Source of the DNA: Elephas maximus indicus
Taxonomy: Eukaryota; Chordata; Mammalia; Proboscidea; Elephantidae
Assembly (NCBI RefSeq): GCF_024166365.1
Contig: NC_064828.1
Location: forward strand, 53,733,254-53,797,253
Length of the DNA stretch: 64,000 nt
Direction of reading: 5' to 3'
Below the pieces are notes generated by a model. The model did no database searches. It saw only the letters and a list, made by a program, of their open reading frames with translations, and was not told the DNA's origin. A program made the translations under genes and the position numbers. Below, piece after piece: positions 34,835 through 46,961 of this stretch (position 1 is the stretch's first letter; every line of letters begins with the position of its first letter).

Positions 34835-35664
34835 TGCTGGGGCTGCTTATGTACAATCGAACACCTCAAGGGATTTGGTTTCTTGCTTTGGAGGTATAGG
34901 GTCACAGTTTCATGGACATCCCAGTCGATTAGCCTAATATTGTGTTTAGTGCTTCTGTTCTACCTTCTAGTTCATAGTGTAGTGTCTGGGGTTTTAAAAG
35001 CTTGCAAACAGCCATCCAAGTTGCAATAATTGATCTCTATTCATGTGGAGCAACAGAGGAAGAGTTATAAATAGTAGAAGGAAAGGGAACATGTGGCTAA
35101 TCGCATCCATGAACAACTACTTCCTTTACCATGAGAGCCAAAGAACTAGATGGTTCCCCGCTACCATTACTGAAATTTTGATCAAAGATTCTGTAGAAGA
35201 ATCCTGATCAAAACAGGGAAAATGCAGGCCAGAATTTCAAATCCTTATGGAATGTAGGCTTTCTGGAGTCATGGAGTATAGAACCCCCAAAACTATTGCC
35301 TTGAGACAGTCTATAAACCGTAAGCCTTAAATCAAAAATATCCCCTACATTCTTCTTAAAACCAAACAATGGTTTAGCTTAACTAGTAAAGAATGTCTGC
35401 CTTGAGCACTGTGCTCTTTTAAAAACTATCTATATGAGACCAAATTGATCTATAGCCACTCAAAATATTAGATAGGAAACTTGGGGGGCAGTGAGCTTAT
35501 GTTAATGAAAAAAATAATGTTAATGAGGGAGGAACAATTCAGAAAAGGAGGATGAGAAGGGTTCCACAATTTGAATAATGTAACCAATGTCACTAAATTT
35601 TACATGTAGAAATTATTGAATTGGTATATGGTCTGCCATGTATATTTTCAAAAACAATAACAAA
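34835..35664 (+). mobile_element. L1 3' UTR (sense)
   Basis: Landmarks: CAAGGGATTTGGTTTCTTGC, GTCTGGGGTTTTAAAAGCTT, GAACCCCCAAAACTATTGCC, AGAAAAGGAGGATGAGAAGG and TTACATGTAGAAATTATTGA near its end. The first ~250 bp match the reverse of 56101-56310, showing both belong to one L1 3' UTR type. Confidence 0.7.
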
Positions 35665-37084
35665 AGACAGAGGAGAAGCATCCCCTTGTATAATTTTCCT
35701 TTTCACTGTAAGCATGGGGGGAGTAGGGCTGGAGTTAGAGGAAGAAGATGCCTTAGAACAACTAGAATACTTGCTTTCTAACATTACCTGTTGTCCTCAA
35801 GACAATCAGTGAAACAGAAGTTAAATTTCAATCTAAGAAAATGGGAGAAAGAGAGGTATGCAAAGACTGTTTGTTTAATTTCAAAACCCGTAGTAATTCA
35901 CACTAAAAGAATGGTTCCACAATAAGACTTAAATAGAATAAAAATTAATGCAAAATGAGAAAGGCTTTTTAAAATAATTCGTGAACACACAATCATTTTT
36001 TCCCTAAGGCCACATAATATTTTCCTCAAATTTCCAACAGGGTTTCAGCTGGATGGTCTACAATTATCAACATTTGTGAACAGTAAAGTATTAAAAAAAA
36101 AGTTAAAAAGTCAGTGATAAGACATAACAAAGTATTTTAATGTTATGATACTACCTATATTTACTCTATCGATACACGATAAATTTAGGAGTGAAGATAT
36201 AAAAGATTTTTTTTTATCTTTATAAAATATATGAGATTAAAAGTAATTGCATTTTCAAAATTTTGCCTATTTTGATAAATATGCTAAGCATCATTTCTCT
36301 ATAGTGGAAGTGACTCATAATTGTGAACACAAATAAGATAAAATTTTATTAAGCTATTAATTTTAAAATATAATAATTTGAAAAAAGAAATATCTATAAA
36401 GCGATAATTCCTCTTACTATTATTAGAATATAATGTTGCTGCTATCTCATATACTACTCTTGTAGGTATATCAAAATATTTCCAAACAGAGAAGAGTGTA
36501 TTATAATAAATACACCTGATTTGTTTAATAGAAAATAATATTTTTCTTCTTACTGTCTCATGAAAATTAAAGTCCTTAATTTTCTAACATTAACTGTGTA
36601 TTTAATTGGAACTAAATGAAGTGATCAGAGTAAAGATAAGCAGTACTAGGGATTTGTGGTCCTTGGGGTTGAGATAATTAAATAAAAGGGATAAACTACA
36701 TTGGAACTCAGTAGAAACTGATGATCATGATTAAATTTATTATACATAAAAGAGCCACTTAAAGCCACCCTTATCATCATTATGAAACAATATTTATGGA
36801 TCACACATCTTATTATGAGAGTTATAGGGGAAAAGGGCTGCAACTAGGGAAACTTGTGGCCATTAAGAGAAAACAGAGGCTGTGATATATGCATGTGATA
36901 TTTTTACACAAATAAGGCAAAAGGTATTTTCATAAGTGCACTATACTAATTTTTTTTACAGCAACATATGGAAGAGGATTGGCACTGGGGCGCTTGTCAG
37001 GGTGCCTCCTGGGGAGAGGGAGTTGCCAGTGGACAAACAGGAGATTTGTTTTATTTGGGTAAAACACCGTAATCCTCTGCACTC
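35665..37084. other. Unassigned very AT-rich stretch
   Basis: About 1.4 kb with no recognised repeat or coding signal. Confidence 0.4.
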
Positions 37085-37367
37085 TCCTTTTGTGTTGTCT
37101 TAAAACCACTGCCTTCAAGTTGATTCCGAATCATAGCGGCCCTACAGAACAGAGTAGAATTGCTCCAGGGGGTTTCCGAGGCTGTAAATCTGTATGGAAG
37201 CAGACTGCCACATCTTTTTCTGATGGAGCAGCTTGAGGGTTTGAACAGCCTGCCTTTCAGTTAGCAGCCAAGCTCTTTAACCATTGCACCACCAGGGCTC
37301 CTTTGTGGTGTCTTAAGCCACTAAATTTGTGGTAATTTGTTAAGAGTAGCAATAGAAAACTAATACA
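37085..37367 (+). mobile_element. MLT1-type LTR 3' end, split by SINE
   Basis: After removing 37104-37301, the text reads GTGTTGTCTTAAGCCACTAA...GTGGTAATTTGTTAAGAG...AACTAATACAG, the MLT1 terminus. The upstream extent is unclear. Confidence 0.65.
37104..37301 (-). mobile_element. AfroSINE (minus), long variant, with target duplication
   Basis: Plus strand CACTGCCTTCAAGTTGATTC to GCACCACCAGGGCTC. 15-bp flanks with one mismatch: TTTGTGTTGTCTTAA (37089-37103) and TTTGTGGTGTCTTAA (37302-37316). Confidence 0.95.
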
Positions 37368-37768
37368 GGTAAAGTGAGTCACGCAATTTTCATTCTTCCT
37401 CAGTATTGTGGTGGCTGTCAAAGTTTTTTGCTTTTACATATAAACCTTAGAAAGTTTGCTGATATCTAAGATCTGGGTTTAAGATATAATTTGCTTGTAT
37501 TTTGCATGGATTGAATTGAGTCTATAGATTAAGTTGGGAAGAACTGACATTTTAACAATATTGAGTCTTTCAATCCATGAACATACACTATATCTTAATT
37601 TATTAAGATCTTTTTTGACTTCTTTTATCAGTGTTTCGTAGTTTCAGCATATAGATCCTACACATACTTCATTAGATTTATAGTTAAGTGTATCAATTTT
37701 GGTGCTCTTACAGTGTTTCTTTTTTTTTCTTTCTAATTCTAGTTCCAATTTTTCATTCCTAGTATACT

Positions 37769-38401
37769 GCATGATAAAAGGAGAAAATAATTGACATTGT
37801 CAAGGATTTCATTTTACTTGATCCACAGTCATGGAAGCAGCAATCAAGAAATCAAAGAATGTATTGCATTGGGCAAATCTGTTGCAAAAGACCTCTGTTA
37901 AGGGCTAAAAAGTAAAGACATCACTTTGAAAATTAAGGTGCACCTAACCCAAGCTATGATATTTTTAATGACCTCATATGCCTGTGAAAGCAGTACAATG
38001 AATAAAGAAAACCAAAGAAGAATTGATTCCTTTGAATTATCATCTTGGCAAAGAATATTGAATATAACATAGACTGCCAGAAGGCTGAACACATCTGTCT
38101 TGGAAGAGGTACAGCCAGGATGTCCCCTAGAAGTGAGGATGGCAATACTTCATCTCACGTACTTTGGACACATTATCAGGAGGGGCCGGTCCCTAGAGAA
38201 GGACATCATGTTTCATTAAGAAGAGGGTTAGCAAAAAAGAGGAAGACCTTTGATGACATGAATTGACACAATGGTTTGCAACAATGGGCTCAAACATAGC
38301 AATGATAGTGAGAAAGGCACAAGACCGTGTAGTGTTTTGTTCTGTTATGCATGAGGTCGCTATGAGTAAGAACTGACTCAGTAGCACCTAAGAACAACAA
38401 C
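37769..38401 (+). mobile_element. RTE LINE 3' copy nested in L1
   Basis: Starts CATGATAAAAGGAGAAAATA (RTE region just after the RT domain) and ends GTAGCACCTAAGAACAACAA. Several stops and frameshifts. Confidence 0.9.
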
Positions 38402-38469
38402 AGTATATTTCAGGACACTTTTTGTCAATTCTTTTGGATTTTCTACAGAGATAATGAGTGACTATACAT

Positions 38470-40705
38470 GTGTGCCTCACCAGATGGAATACACAGGAAT
38501 CAAATCGACTACATCTGTGGGAAGAGATGATGGAAAAGCTCAGTATCATCAGTCAGAACAAGGCCAGGGGCTGACTGCAGAACAGACCATCAATTGCTCA
38601 TATGCAAGTTCAAGATGAAACTGAAGAAAATTAGAACAAGTCCACGAGAGCCAAAGTATGACCTTGAGGATATCCCACCTGAATTTGGATATCATCTCAA
38701 GAATAGATTTGACACGTTGAATACTAATGATGGAAGGCCAGATGAGTTCTGGAATGACAACAATGACATCATACATGAAGAAAGCAAGAGGTCATTACAA
38801 AGACAGGAAAGAAAGAAAAGATTAAAATGGATGTCAGAAGAGACTCTGAAATTTGCTCTTGAACATCGAGTAGCTAAAGCAAACGGAAGAAATGATGAAC
38901 TTAACAGAATAGAACAGAAGATTTCAAAGGGAGACTTGAGAAGACAAAGTAAAGTATTATAATAGCATGTGCAAAGAGCTGAAGATAGAAAACCAAAAGG
39001 GAAGAACACGCTTGACATTTCTCAAGCCGAAAGAACTGAAGAAAAAATTCAAGCCTCGAGTTACAATAGTGAAGGATTCTATGAGGAAAATATTAAATGG
39101 CACAGGAAGCATCAAAAGAAGATGGAAGGAATATACAATCATTATACCGGAAAGAACTGGTGAACATTCAACCATTTCAATAGGTATCATATGATCAGGA
39201 ACTGATGATACTGAAATAAGAAGGCCTAGCTGCCCTGAAGGCATTGGTGAAAAACAAGGCCCCAGAAATTGACGGAATATCAATTGAGATGTTTCAACAA
39301 ACAGATGCAGTGCTAAAAGTGCTCACTTGTCTATACCCAGAAATTTGGAAGACAGCTACTGGCCAACCGACTGGAAGAGATCCGTATTTATGCCTATTCA
39401 CATAAAAGGTGCTCCAACTGAATTCAGGTTATCAAACAATATCATTGATATCACACGCAAGCAAAATTCTGCTAAAGATCATTCAAAAGTGGCTGTAGCA
39501 GTATATTGATAGGGAACTGCCAGAAATTCAGGCTTGATTCAGAAGAGGATATGAAACCAGGAATATCATTGCTGATGTTAGATGGGATTCCGGCTGAAAG
39601 CAGAGAATACCAGAAAGATGTTACCTGTGTTTTATTGACTACACTAAGGCATTCGACTGTGTGGATCATTAACAAATTACGGATAACATTGTGAAGAATG
39701 GGAATTCCAGAGCACTTATTTGTGCTCATGAAGAACCCGTACATAGATCAAAAGGCAGTTGTTTGATCAGAACAAGGGGATACTGCATGGTTTAAAGTCA
39801 GAAAAGGTGTGCATCACAGTTGTATCTTTCACCACACCTATTCAATCTGTATGCTAAGCAAATAATCCAAGAAGCTGGGCTATATGAAAAAGAATGGGGC
39901 ATCAGGTTTGGAGGATGATTCATTAACAATCTGCCTTTTGCAGATGACACAACCTTGCTTGCTGAAAATGAAGAGGACTTGAAGCACTTACTAATGAAGA
40001 TCAAAGACCACAGTCTTCAGTATGGATTACACCTCAACATAAAAAAAAAAGAAAACAAAAATCCTCACAACTGGACCAATAAGCAACATCATGATAAACG
40101 GAGAAAAGATTGAAGTTGTCAAGGATTTCATTTTACTTGGATCCACAATCAACACCCATGGAAGCAGAAGTCAAGAAATCAAAAGACACATTGCACTGGG
40201 CAAATCTGCCACACAAGACCTCTTTAAAGTGTTGAAAAGCAATGATGTCATCTTGAAGGCTAAGGTGCACCTGACCCAAGCCATGGATTTTCAATCACAT
40301 CATATGCATGTGAAAGAAGGACAATGAATAAGGAAGACTGAAGAACTGTGGTGTTGGTGAAGAATACTGAATATACCATGGACTTCCAAAAGAATGAACA
40401 AATCTGTCTTGGAAGAAGTACAACCAGAATGCTCCTTAGAAGCATGGATGGCAAGGCTATGTCTTACATACTTTGGACATGTTATCAGGAGGAATCAGTC
40501 ACCGGAGAATGACATCATGCTTGGTAAAGTCAAGGGTCAGGGAAAAAGAGGAAGACCCTCAAAGAGATGGATTGATAACAGTGGCTGCAACAATGCGGTC
40601 AAGCATAGCAAAGATAGTGAGCAAGGCTCAGGACTGGGCATTGTTTAGTTCTGTAGTACATAGGGTTGCTATGAGTGGGAACCAACTGGACAGCACCTTA
40701 CAACA
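38470..40705 (+). mobile_element. RTE LINE, 2.2-kb copy nested in L1
   Basis: Starts in the end of the endonuclease region (CACCAGATGGAATACACAGG) and runs through linker, RT and C-terminal part to CACCTTACAACAACAACAAC. Open remnants are a linker of 122 codons at 38594-38962, a post-RT segment at 40091-40327 and a C-terminal piece at 40394-40648. The RT motif area (about 39230-39960) is broken by stops and shifts, and YADD reads as FADD at about 39937-39948. An A-run of ten at about 40041-40050 adds a frameshift. AGATAAT precedes and follows as a partial target duplication. Confidence 0.9.
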
Positions 40706-41118
40706 ACAACAACAACACACAGATAATCATGTCATTTGCAAAAAAAAAAAAAGACAGTTCTATTTCTTTCTTTCCATGTGTCTAACTTTTATTTCCTATT
40801 ATTATCTTATTGCACTAGCTAGGATTTCATGTACAATGTTGAATAGGAGTAGTGGGAGAAGACACTGCATTTTTGCTGAACTTACAGGAAAAGCATCCAG
40901 TTACCGTACAGTATGATGTTAGCTATAGGTTTTTGTACATATTCTCTATCACGTTAAGGAAGTTCCCCTGTATTCCTAGTTTGCTGAGAGTTTTTTATCA
41001 GGAATAGGTGCTAAATTTTGTGAATGCTTTTCTTGAATCAATTGATATGATCTTATAATTTATCTTCTTTAGATCATTGATGTATTAGATTACATTTACT
41101 GATTTTCCAATGTGGAAC

Positions 41119-41290
41119 TGGAGCCCCGGTGGCACAGTGGTTAAGAGCTCAGCAGCTAACCTGGGTTGGCAGTTCTAATCCACCAGATGCTCCTTGTAAA
41201 TCCTATGGGGCAATTCTACTCTGTCATATACGGTTGCTATGATTCGGAATCGACTAGATGGCAAAGCATTCGGGGTTTTTTTTGGTTTGT
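41119..41290 (+). mobile_element. AfroSINE nested in L1
   Basis: Head GGAGCCCCGGTGGCACAGTG to tail ATTCGGGGTTTTTTTTGGTT. Short variant; lacks part of the AACCAAAAGGTC block. Confidence 0.9.
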
Positions 41291-41342
41291 TTTTTAAAAG
41301 CTGAACCAGATTTGCATACCTAAATAAATCTCACTTGGTAGT

Positions 41343-41885
41343 TGCCTTAGGCTGGGTTCTCTAGGGAAGCAAAAACAGTAAAGTGTATATATATATAGAG
41401 AGAGAGAGAGGGAGATTTATATTGAGGAAATGACTTACATGGTTGTAGAGGCTGGAACATGGGTGAAACTGGAGGCTTCTCTTGATTCACATAATTGCAG
41501 GGGCTGGTGAACCCAAGATCAGCAAGTCATACAGCTTTGAATCTAAGGCTGCAAAGAGTGATGAATCCCAAGATCAGCAGGCAAGATCTCTGCTAGCTCA
41601 AATTGCAATAACAAGTGGTCAGATGAAGAAGAGCCAGCTGCAGCATACGGTGCAAGCGAAAGTTCACCAGCCTTGCCAGAAAGTCCACCAGCCTTGCCAG
41701 AAAGTCCACTTATATTGGATGCAGGCCACACCCCAAGGAAACTCCCTTTCAGTTGATAGGCTACTCACAGAAGATTCCATCATGGAGGTGATTACATCTT
41801 TATTCAACTGCCCAACTACATCATAACTGCCAAACCACTGAGAATCATGGCCCAGCCACGTTGACACACACCCGTAACAGTCACA
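41343..41885 (-). mobile_element. MLT2-like (ERVL) LTR nested in L1 (minus)
   Basis: Plus strand starts TGCCTTAGGCTGGGTTCTCT and ends CACGTTGACACACACCCGTA plus ACAGTCACA. Same family as 12601-13124. A GA microsatellite (41398-41412) and a 15-bp duplicated unit CAGCCTTGCCAGAAA (about 41668 and 41688) lie inside. The minus-strand frame of 133 codons (41664-42065) crosses the LTR and next SINE and is not a gene. Confidence 0.7.
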
Positions 41886-41890
41886 GCACC

Positions 41891-42058
41891 AAAAAAGAAA
41901 AAACTCATTCCCATCAAATTGATTCTGACTCATAGCAACCCTATAGGGACAGAGTAAAACTGCCCCATAGGGTTTCCAAAGAGCAGCTGCTGGATTTGAA
42001 CTGCCACCCTTTTGATTAGTAGCCAAATACCTAACCACTGTGCCACCAGGGCCACAAA
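41891..42058 (-). mobile_element. AfroSINE (minus)
   Basis: Plus strand from AAAAAAGAAAAAACTCATTC through TTGATTCTGACTCATAGCAA to ACCACTGTGCCACCAGGGCC. It sits directly beside the MLT2-like LTR. Confidence 0.9.
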
Positions 42059-43667
42059 CGATCACAGCAGTGGTGCATAATTCTTTTCATACACTGTTGA
42101 ATTCAGTGTGCTAGAATTTTGTTGAGGACTTTTGCATCTATGCTCCTGAGCATATTGGGTTGTAGATTTCCTTTCTTGTACTGACTTTATCTGGTTTGGA
42201 TGTCAGAATAATGCCAGCCTCATAGAATGAGTTAGGAAGTATTATTTCTGCTTCTATTTTAAAGAAGATATTACAGAAAATTGGTATAATTTCTTTGTAA
42301 ATTGTTGAGTGGGTTCACCATGAACCTATCTGGGACAGGTGCATTTGGCTTTGGAAGGTTATTAGTTACAGGCATACCAATATTATATATTTCTCTTTGT
42401 GTGAGTTTTAGTAGTTTCTTTCAAGGAATTGGCCCAATTCATCTAAGTTATCAAATTTGTGGCATAGAGTTGTTCATAGTATTTATTATCCTTTTAATAT
42501 TAATAGAATCAGTAGAGGTTTCACCTCTTTCATTGATGATATTTATAATTTTATCTTCTCTCTATTTTCTTGGTAAGTCTGGCTAGAGATTTATCTATTT
42601 CATTGATCTTTTCAAAAAATTCATATTTCGATTTCATTGATTTTTCTCTGTTGTCTTCCTGGTTTCAATTTCCCTGATGTGTGCTCTAAAAAAAATTTTT
42701 TTTTCTGCTTAATTTTGGCCTAAAAATTACTCTTATTTCTCTAGTTTCCTAAAATTTAAGCTAAGGTTATTGATTTTATGTCTTTCTTCTTTTTTAATAT
42801 ATCCATTCAATGCTATATATTTCCACCAAAATATCCCAAAAGTTTTGATCATTTGTATTTTTATTTATCTCAAAATATATTTTATTCTCTTGAGACTTCT
42901 TTGACGTGTTATTTGATTAGACACATGTTGTTTTAAATTTCAAAATATTTTGGGAATTTCCAATTATCTTTCTGTTATTAAATTCTAGCTTAATTCCATT
43001 GTGGTCAGAGAACATACTTTGTATGATTTCTATTTTTTTTAATTTTTTGAGGAATGTTTTATAGTCCAGAATGTAGTGTGTCTTGGTGAATATTCCATGT
43101 GAACTTTGGAAGAATGTGTATTCTGTTGTCGGATAGAATATTCTATAAATGTCAGCTAGATCAAGTTGATTGATAGTTATGATGAGATCAACTATATTCT
43201 ACTGATGATCTGTTTGTGTACCTTGTTCTGAAATTTGCTCTTTTTGAAATTAAAATAACTATTCCAGTTTCCTGGTTAGTGTTAGCATTGTCTATGTCTC
43301 TCTATCCCTTTAATTTTAATATACCTGTATCTTTATATTTAAATTGGATTTCTTGTAGAATACATATGGTTGGTTCTTGTTTTATTGTATACTCCAACAA
43401 TCTGCCTTTTAATTGATTTGTTTAGACCATCACATTCAAAGTATTTATTGATAGAGTTAGATTAATACTTATCATGTTTATAACTTTTCTATACAATCCA
43501 TTTGTTTTATGTTCCCTTTCTCCTCCTCTTTTTCTACCTTCTCTGGTTTTAACTGAACATTTTATATGATTACATTTATTTCATCTCTTATCACATCAAT
43601 TATACTTTTAAAAATATATAAGTTGTCCCAGAGTTTCCAACATTCATTTTTAACTAATTTACTTTCA

Positions 43668-43890
43668 GGAGGGATCAATCCCTGGAGAAGGACATCATCC
43701 TTGGTTAAGTAGAGGGCATTCGAAAAAGAGGAAGACCCTCAAAGAGATAGACTGAGACAGTGGCTACAACAATGGGCTCAAACATAGCAGTGATTGTGAG
43801 GATGGCACAGGACTGGGCAATGTTTCGTTCTGTTGTACATGAGAGTGCTATGAGTTGGAACCAACTCAATGGCACCTAACAACAACAACG
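43668..43890 (+). mobile_element. RTE LINE 3' fragment nested in L1
   Basis: Starts AGGAGGGATCAATCCCTGGA and ends GGCACCTAACAACAACAACG. 223 bp. Confidence 0.9.
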
Positions 43891-44447
43891 AGAGTACGTT
43901 CAAGTAACTCCATAGATCTCCATGTGTATTGCAGGTACCTTATAACAAAATATTTCCAATTCTTCCTCCCGCCATCCTTTTTGACATTTATGGCACTCGT
44001 TTCCCTTATCAATATGCTATAGTCACTTACACTTAATACACTGTTAATATTATTACTTTGAACACATACTAATCTATTAGATCAATTAAAAATGAATAAA
44101 ATGAAGATTTCATTTTACCTTCATATATATTTCTTCTCTGGCACTCTTTTTATTTTTATGCAGAACTAAGTTTCTGACCTATATCATTTTCCTTCTCTCT
44201 GAGAACATTTTTCTTTTAACATTCCTTTCAGGGCTAGTCTGTCAGTGAAGCCCACCATTTTTGTTTGTCCGAGGAAGTCTTTGTTTCTTCTTCAATTATG
44301 AAGGAAAATTTTGCTGGATATATGCAATTCTAGATTGATGGGTTTTTTTTTTCTTTAAAAAAAAAAAAACTTCAAATATTTCACTCCATTCTTTTCTTGC
44401 TTGTTTATCTGACAATAAGTCCACTATCACCCTTACCCTTATTCCTC

Positions 44448-45053
44448 AATTGCACTTTCGATACCCGTGGGACAGACGTTATTCCACCTACTTTTTATGC
44501 TTCTGGAGTTCTTTGGAAATGGGGTAGCTCAATTTTAAGGCCTTTAGGCTCAAGGTGGGAGCCTTTTGAAATGATAAAACTCAAAAATCCTGAGTGGGAC
44601 CCTTATTTTTGTGTAGACTGAGTGTTGTCTTACATGATACCTCCCAAATATGTAAATTTTCTAAACTCTTCACAGATTTGCCTTCCTATCTGCCACTGAA
44701 GCCTCCTCACTTTGTTTCCCAGTTACTATGTTCTCATGAGAATGTATTTATCACAAGAATAAGCTATTGCCAGTTTTTATCCAGTCATAGTGGCCATTTT
44801 TTCCCTTATTCCATTCATTGTTTCCAGGTGTTACTGGCTCCCTTCTTTTCTAGCTTCTGAACAGTAAATAATGACTTCCCAATAAGGAATAATGCATTGC
44901 AGTGGTACTTTTCAAGGATTGGAACTGATATAAGTTCATCTTATGTTGCATTCAGTCTTAGGGTCCAACCGTTGTTTCCTTGAGTAGCAGGTGGAATGTA
45001 CCACTTTGAACAGTTCTGCAGTATTCCGGGGCTGCTGTTTCTGATACTTAGCC
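44448..45053. other. Unassigned stretch
   Basis: It may be further old L1 5' sequence, but I cannot align it. Frames of 74 and 88 codons have no motif. Confidence 0.3.
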
Positions 45054-45290
45054 GTTAGTACTGCTTTTGTTATAACGAAGAACACATAGTAGTGATAACT
45101 TTTGAGATTTAAATTCCTCTCATTTTATTTATTTGGCCTGTCAGTACTGCTTTTGCAGTAATGAAGAATGCATCGTAGCAGTAAATTTCCTGAGATTAAA
45201 AAAAAAAAATCTCTTGTCTTTATTTGGGCTGTAAGTGCTGCTTTTCAGTAGGGAAGAATGCATTGTACCATGTTTTAAAAAGTTTCATGA
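45054..45290. repeat. Degenerate ~86-91-bp tandem repeat, three units
   Basis: Units start at 45054 (GTTAGTACTGCTTTTGTTAT), 45140 (GTCAGTACTGCTTTTGCAGT) and 45231 (GTAAGTGCTGCTTTTCAGTA). Each is followed by a GAAGAA-rich block and, in the first two, TTTATTTGG. A weaker relative (AAGGAATAATGCATTGCAG) lies near 44885. Confidence 0.7.
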
Positions 45291-45509
45291 AAAACAATAA
45301 AAGGGCTAAGAAGAAGGAAACTAGAATAAAATGTATGTGTAGTCATTGCCAAGTGCTTTCATGGTTTACTTCATGCTTTGCAAATCAAGAAATAAAAAAA
45401 TTTCAAAACCAATTTTATCATTGACTCATATCAGCAGGATTTACGTTGTCCAGGGGCTGCTGGGACAGCTGGGATCCCAGATAAAGGGTTTCAAAGCCTG
45501 TAACTTGTA
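45291..45509. other. Unassigned stretch
   Basis: A-rich, then a GC-richer bit around TGGGACAGCTGGGATCCCAG. Nothing recognised. Confidence 0.3.
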
Positions 45510-45518
45510 ACAGGTGAG

Positions 45519-45766
45519 GCTTCATCTTGCTTACTTTGGACACATCATCAGGAAATACCAATCTCTAGAAAAGGACATCATGTTTGGTAAAGTACAGGGT
45601 CAGTGAAAATGAAGGAAGCCCTCCATGAAGTGGCTTGACAAGGTGGTTGCAACAATGGACTCAAACGTACCAAGATTGTGAGAATGGCAGAGGACTGGGC
45701 AATGTTTCCTTCTGTTATATATAAGGTCACCAAGAGTCTGAACCAATCTGATGGCAACAAACAACA
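45519..45766 (+). mobile_element. RTE LINE 3' fragment with target duplication
   Basis: 248 bp from GCTTCATCTTGCTTACTTTG to GATGGCAACAAACAACA. Perfect 9-bp flanks ACAGGTGAG at 45510-45518 and 45767-45775. Confidence 0.95.
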
Positions 45767-45775
45767 ACAGGTGAG

Positions 45776-46014
45776 ATATGACTGGTAAAATATTTTACCC
45801 TGGAGCATAGACCTTTGTTGTACAGAACATCTTGGAAGTATTTTACAATGATTATGCTTCCCTCCTGCCAGAGCAAAGAAGATATATATTTTTGGGGATC
45901 CTAACTGAAAGGACGTGGTAGGATTCCTGTAGGGATAGTGACAAAACTGTCGGTCCCCCATAAGACCGGTAACCTCAAAGCCTTTCTTAATCCACACTCA
46001 GCCTCCATCAGTTT
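45776..46014. other. Unassigned stretch
   Basis: A minus-strand frame of 139 codons (45578-45997) spans the RTE tail and this stretch. Its RTE half is antisense, so it is not a gene. Confidence 0.4.
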
Positions 46015-46275
46015 GCCAAAATTACATTTAAGAATTCCTTCAAGTTTTTGACTGCAATGGCTTCTATTCAAGCAAATGTATCTTGGCTGTTACTCTTCAA
46101 ATTCACCTGTCTCTCCCGATTTAGGGCAGTAGTTTGCCCTGCAACTTCAGTTATCTGACAGGTCCAAGAAAAGTTGTTGCTTTTCAGTTAGTACAGCCAT
46201 TTATTGTTGTAAGTATTGGGGTGATGACTTCCAACTTCTTTACGTATTGAAGTTGAAACTAGGAGTCTCATTCTT
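46015..46275 (-). mobile_element. Possible L1 5' region (antisense)
   Basis: CCCGATTTAGGGCAGTAGTT, CTGCAACTTCAGTTATCTGA and GATGACTTCCAACTTCTTTA match my recollection of an antisense L1M 5' region. It may be the far end of the L1 at 37375-44447. Confidence 0.4.
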
Positions 46276-46756
46276 TTTCAGTTATGCAAAAAGTTATATT
46301 AATCTACTATCTTTTTATTGGTGTTGAAAACTTTGTTCTATTGATTTGATAAGCTTTACCTCCAAAAAAGAAAAAGTCTGGAGAAACCATTAATTTAAAA
46401 AATTATATTATAGCCTTTACTTTACTTGATGCGTCTGAACTTATATATTGCATTTTATGTCAGTAAACACCACATTTGGTTTATGAAGGAAAATATATTT
46501 TTTCTATAAGAGAAAGAAAATCTCATGTTAAACTCAGTGTTTCCTAGATTTCTTCTCTAGGAGTCCTAGGCCCTTGGTGATAATACATTCTGCTCTATTT
46601 TCATCAACATCTTTTTGTTTCAACCACTGGCATTCTTTGAATCAGACCATCCCTCTCACACATCACGTACCAACAGCCTTACCTGGACTTACTTTATTTG
46701 ACTACTTCATGAATAAGCCTGGCTAAGGAAATATTTTATTAGGAATATTAATAAAA
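46276..46756. other. Unassigned stretch
   Basis: Nothing recognised. Confidence 0.3.
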
Positions 46757-46961
46757 ATTAAAAAAAAAAAACAAAAACATTCCTGTTGAGTCAATTCTAA
46801 CTCATAGTGACACTATAGGACAGAGTGGAACTGCCCCACAGGGTTTCCAAGGCTGAAATCTTTACAGAAGTAGACAGTCACATCTTTCTCATGCAGAGCT
46901 GCTCATGGGTCTGAACTTTGAGTTAGCAGCTGAGCACTTAGCCAGCTGTGCCACAAGAGCT
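46757..46961 (-). mobile_element. AfroSINE (minus), long variant
   Basis: Plus strand TCCTGTTGAGTCAATTCTAA, CATCTTTCTCATGCAGAGCT, then AGCTGTGCCACAAGAGCT. A-rich tail at 46757-46775. Confidence 0.9.

Larger units (their letters stand above)
37375..44447 (-). mobile_element. Old L1 LINE (minus), repeatedly interrupted
   Basis: Pieces at 37375-37768, 38402-38469, 40706-41118, 41291-41342, 42075-43667 and 43891-44447 read in order as antisense L1 ORF2 towards ORF1/5' side. Landmarks are TCTTTCAATCCATGAACATA, ATGTTGAATAGGAGTAGTGG, GTATGATGTTAGCTATAGG, GCCTCATAGAATGAGTTAGG, TTCCATTGTGGTCAGAGAAC and TTTAGACCATCACATTCAAA. Where the inserts are removed the L1 text continues, for example AGATAAT into CATGTCATTTGCAA. 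Heavily mutated. The open frame at 42302-42586 is an antisense accident. Confidence 0.8.

Noticed and set aside
42302-42586. Hydrophobic 94-codon open frame resembling a membrane protein
   Set aside because: It is the antisense reading of old L1 ORF2, where T-rich codons give artificial hydrophobicity.
45463-45482. GC-rich palindrome around TGGGATCCCA
   Set aside because: A single 10-bp palindrome is expected by chance and has no other supporting context.
45578-45997. 139-codon minus-strand frame
   Set aside because: Half of it is antisense RTE tail; no coding motif in the rest.
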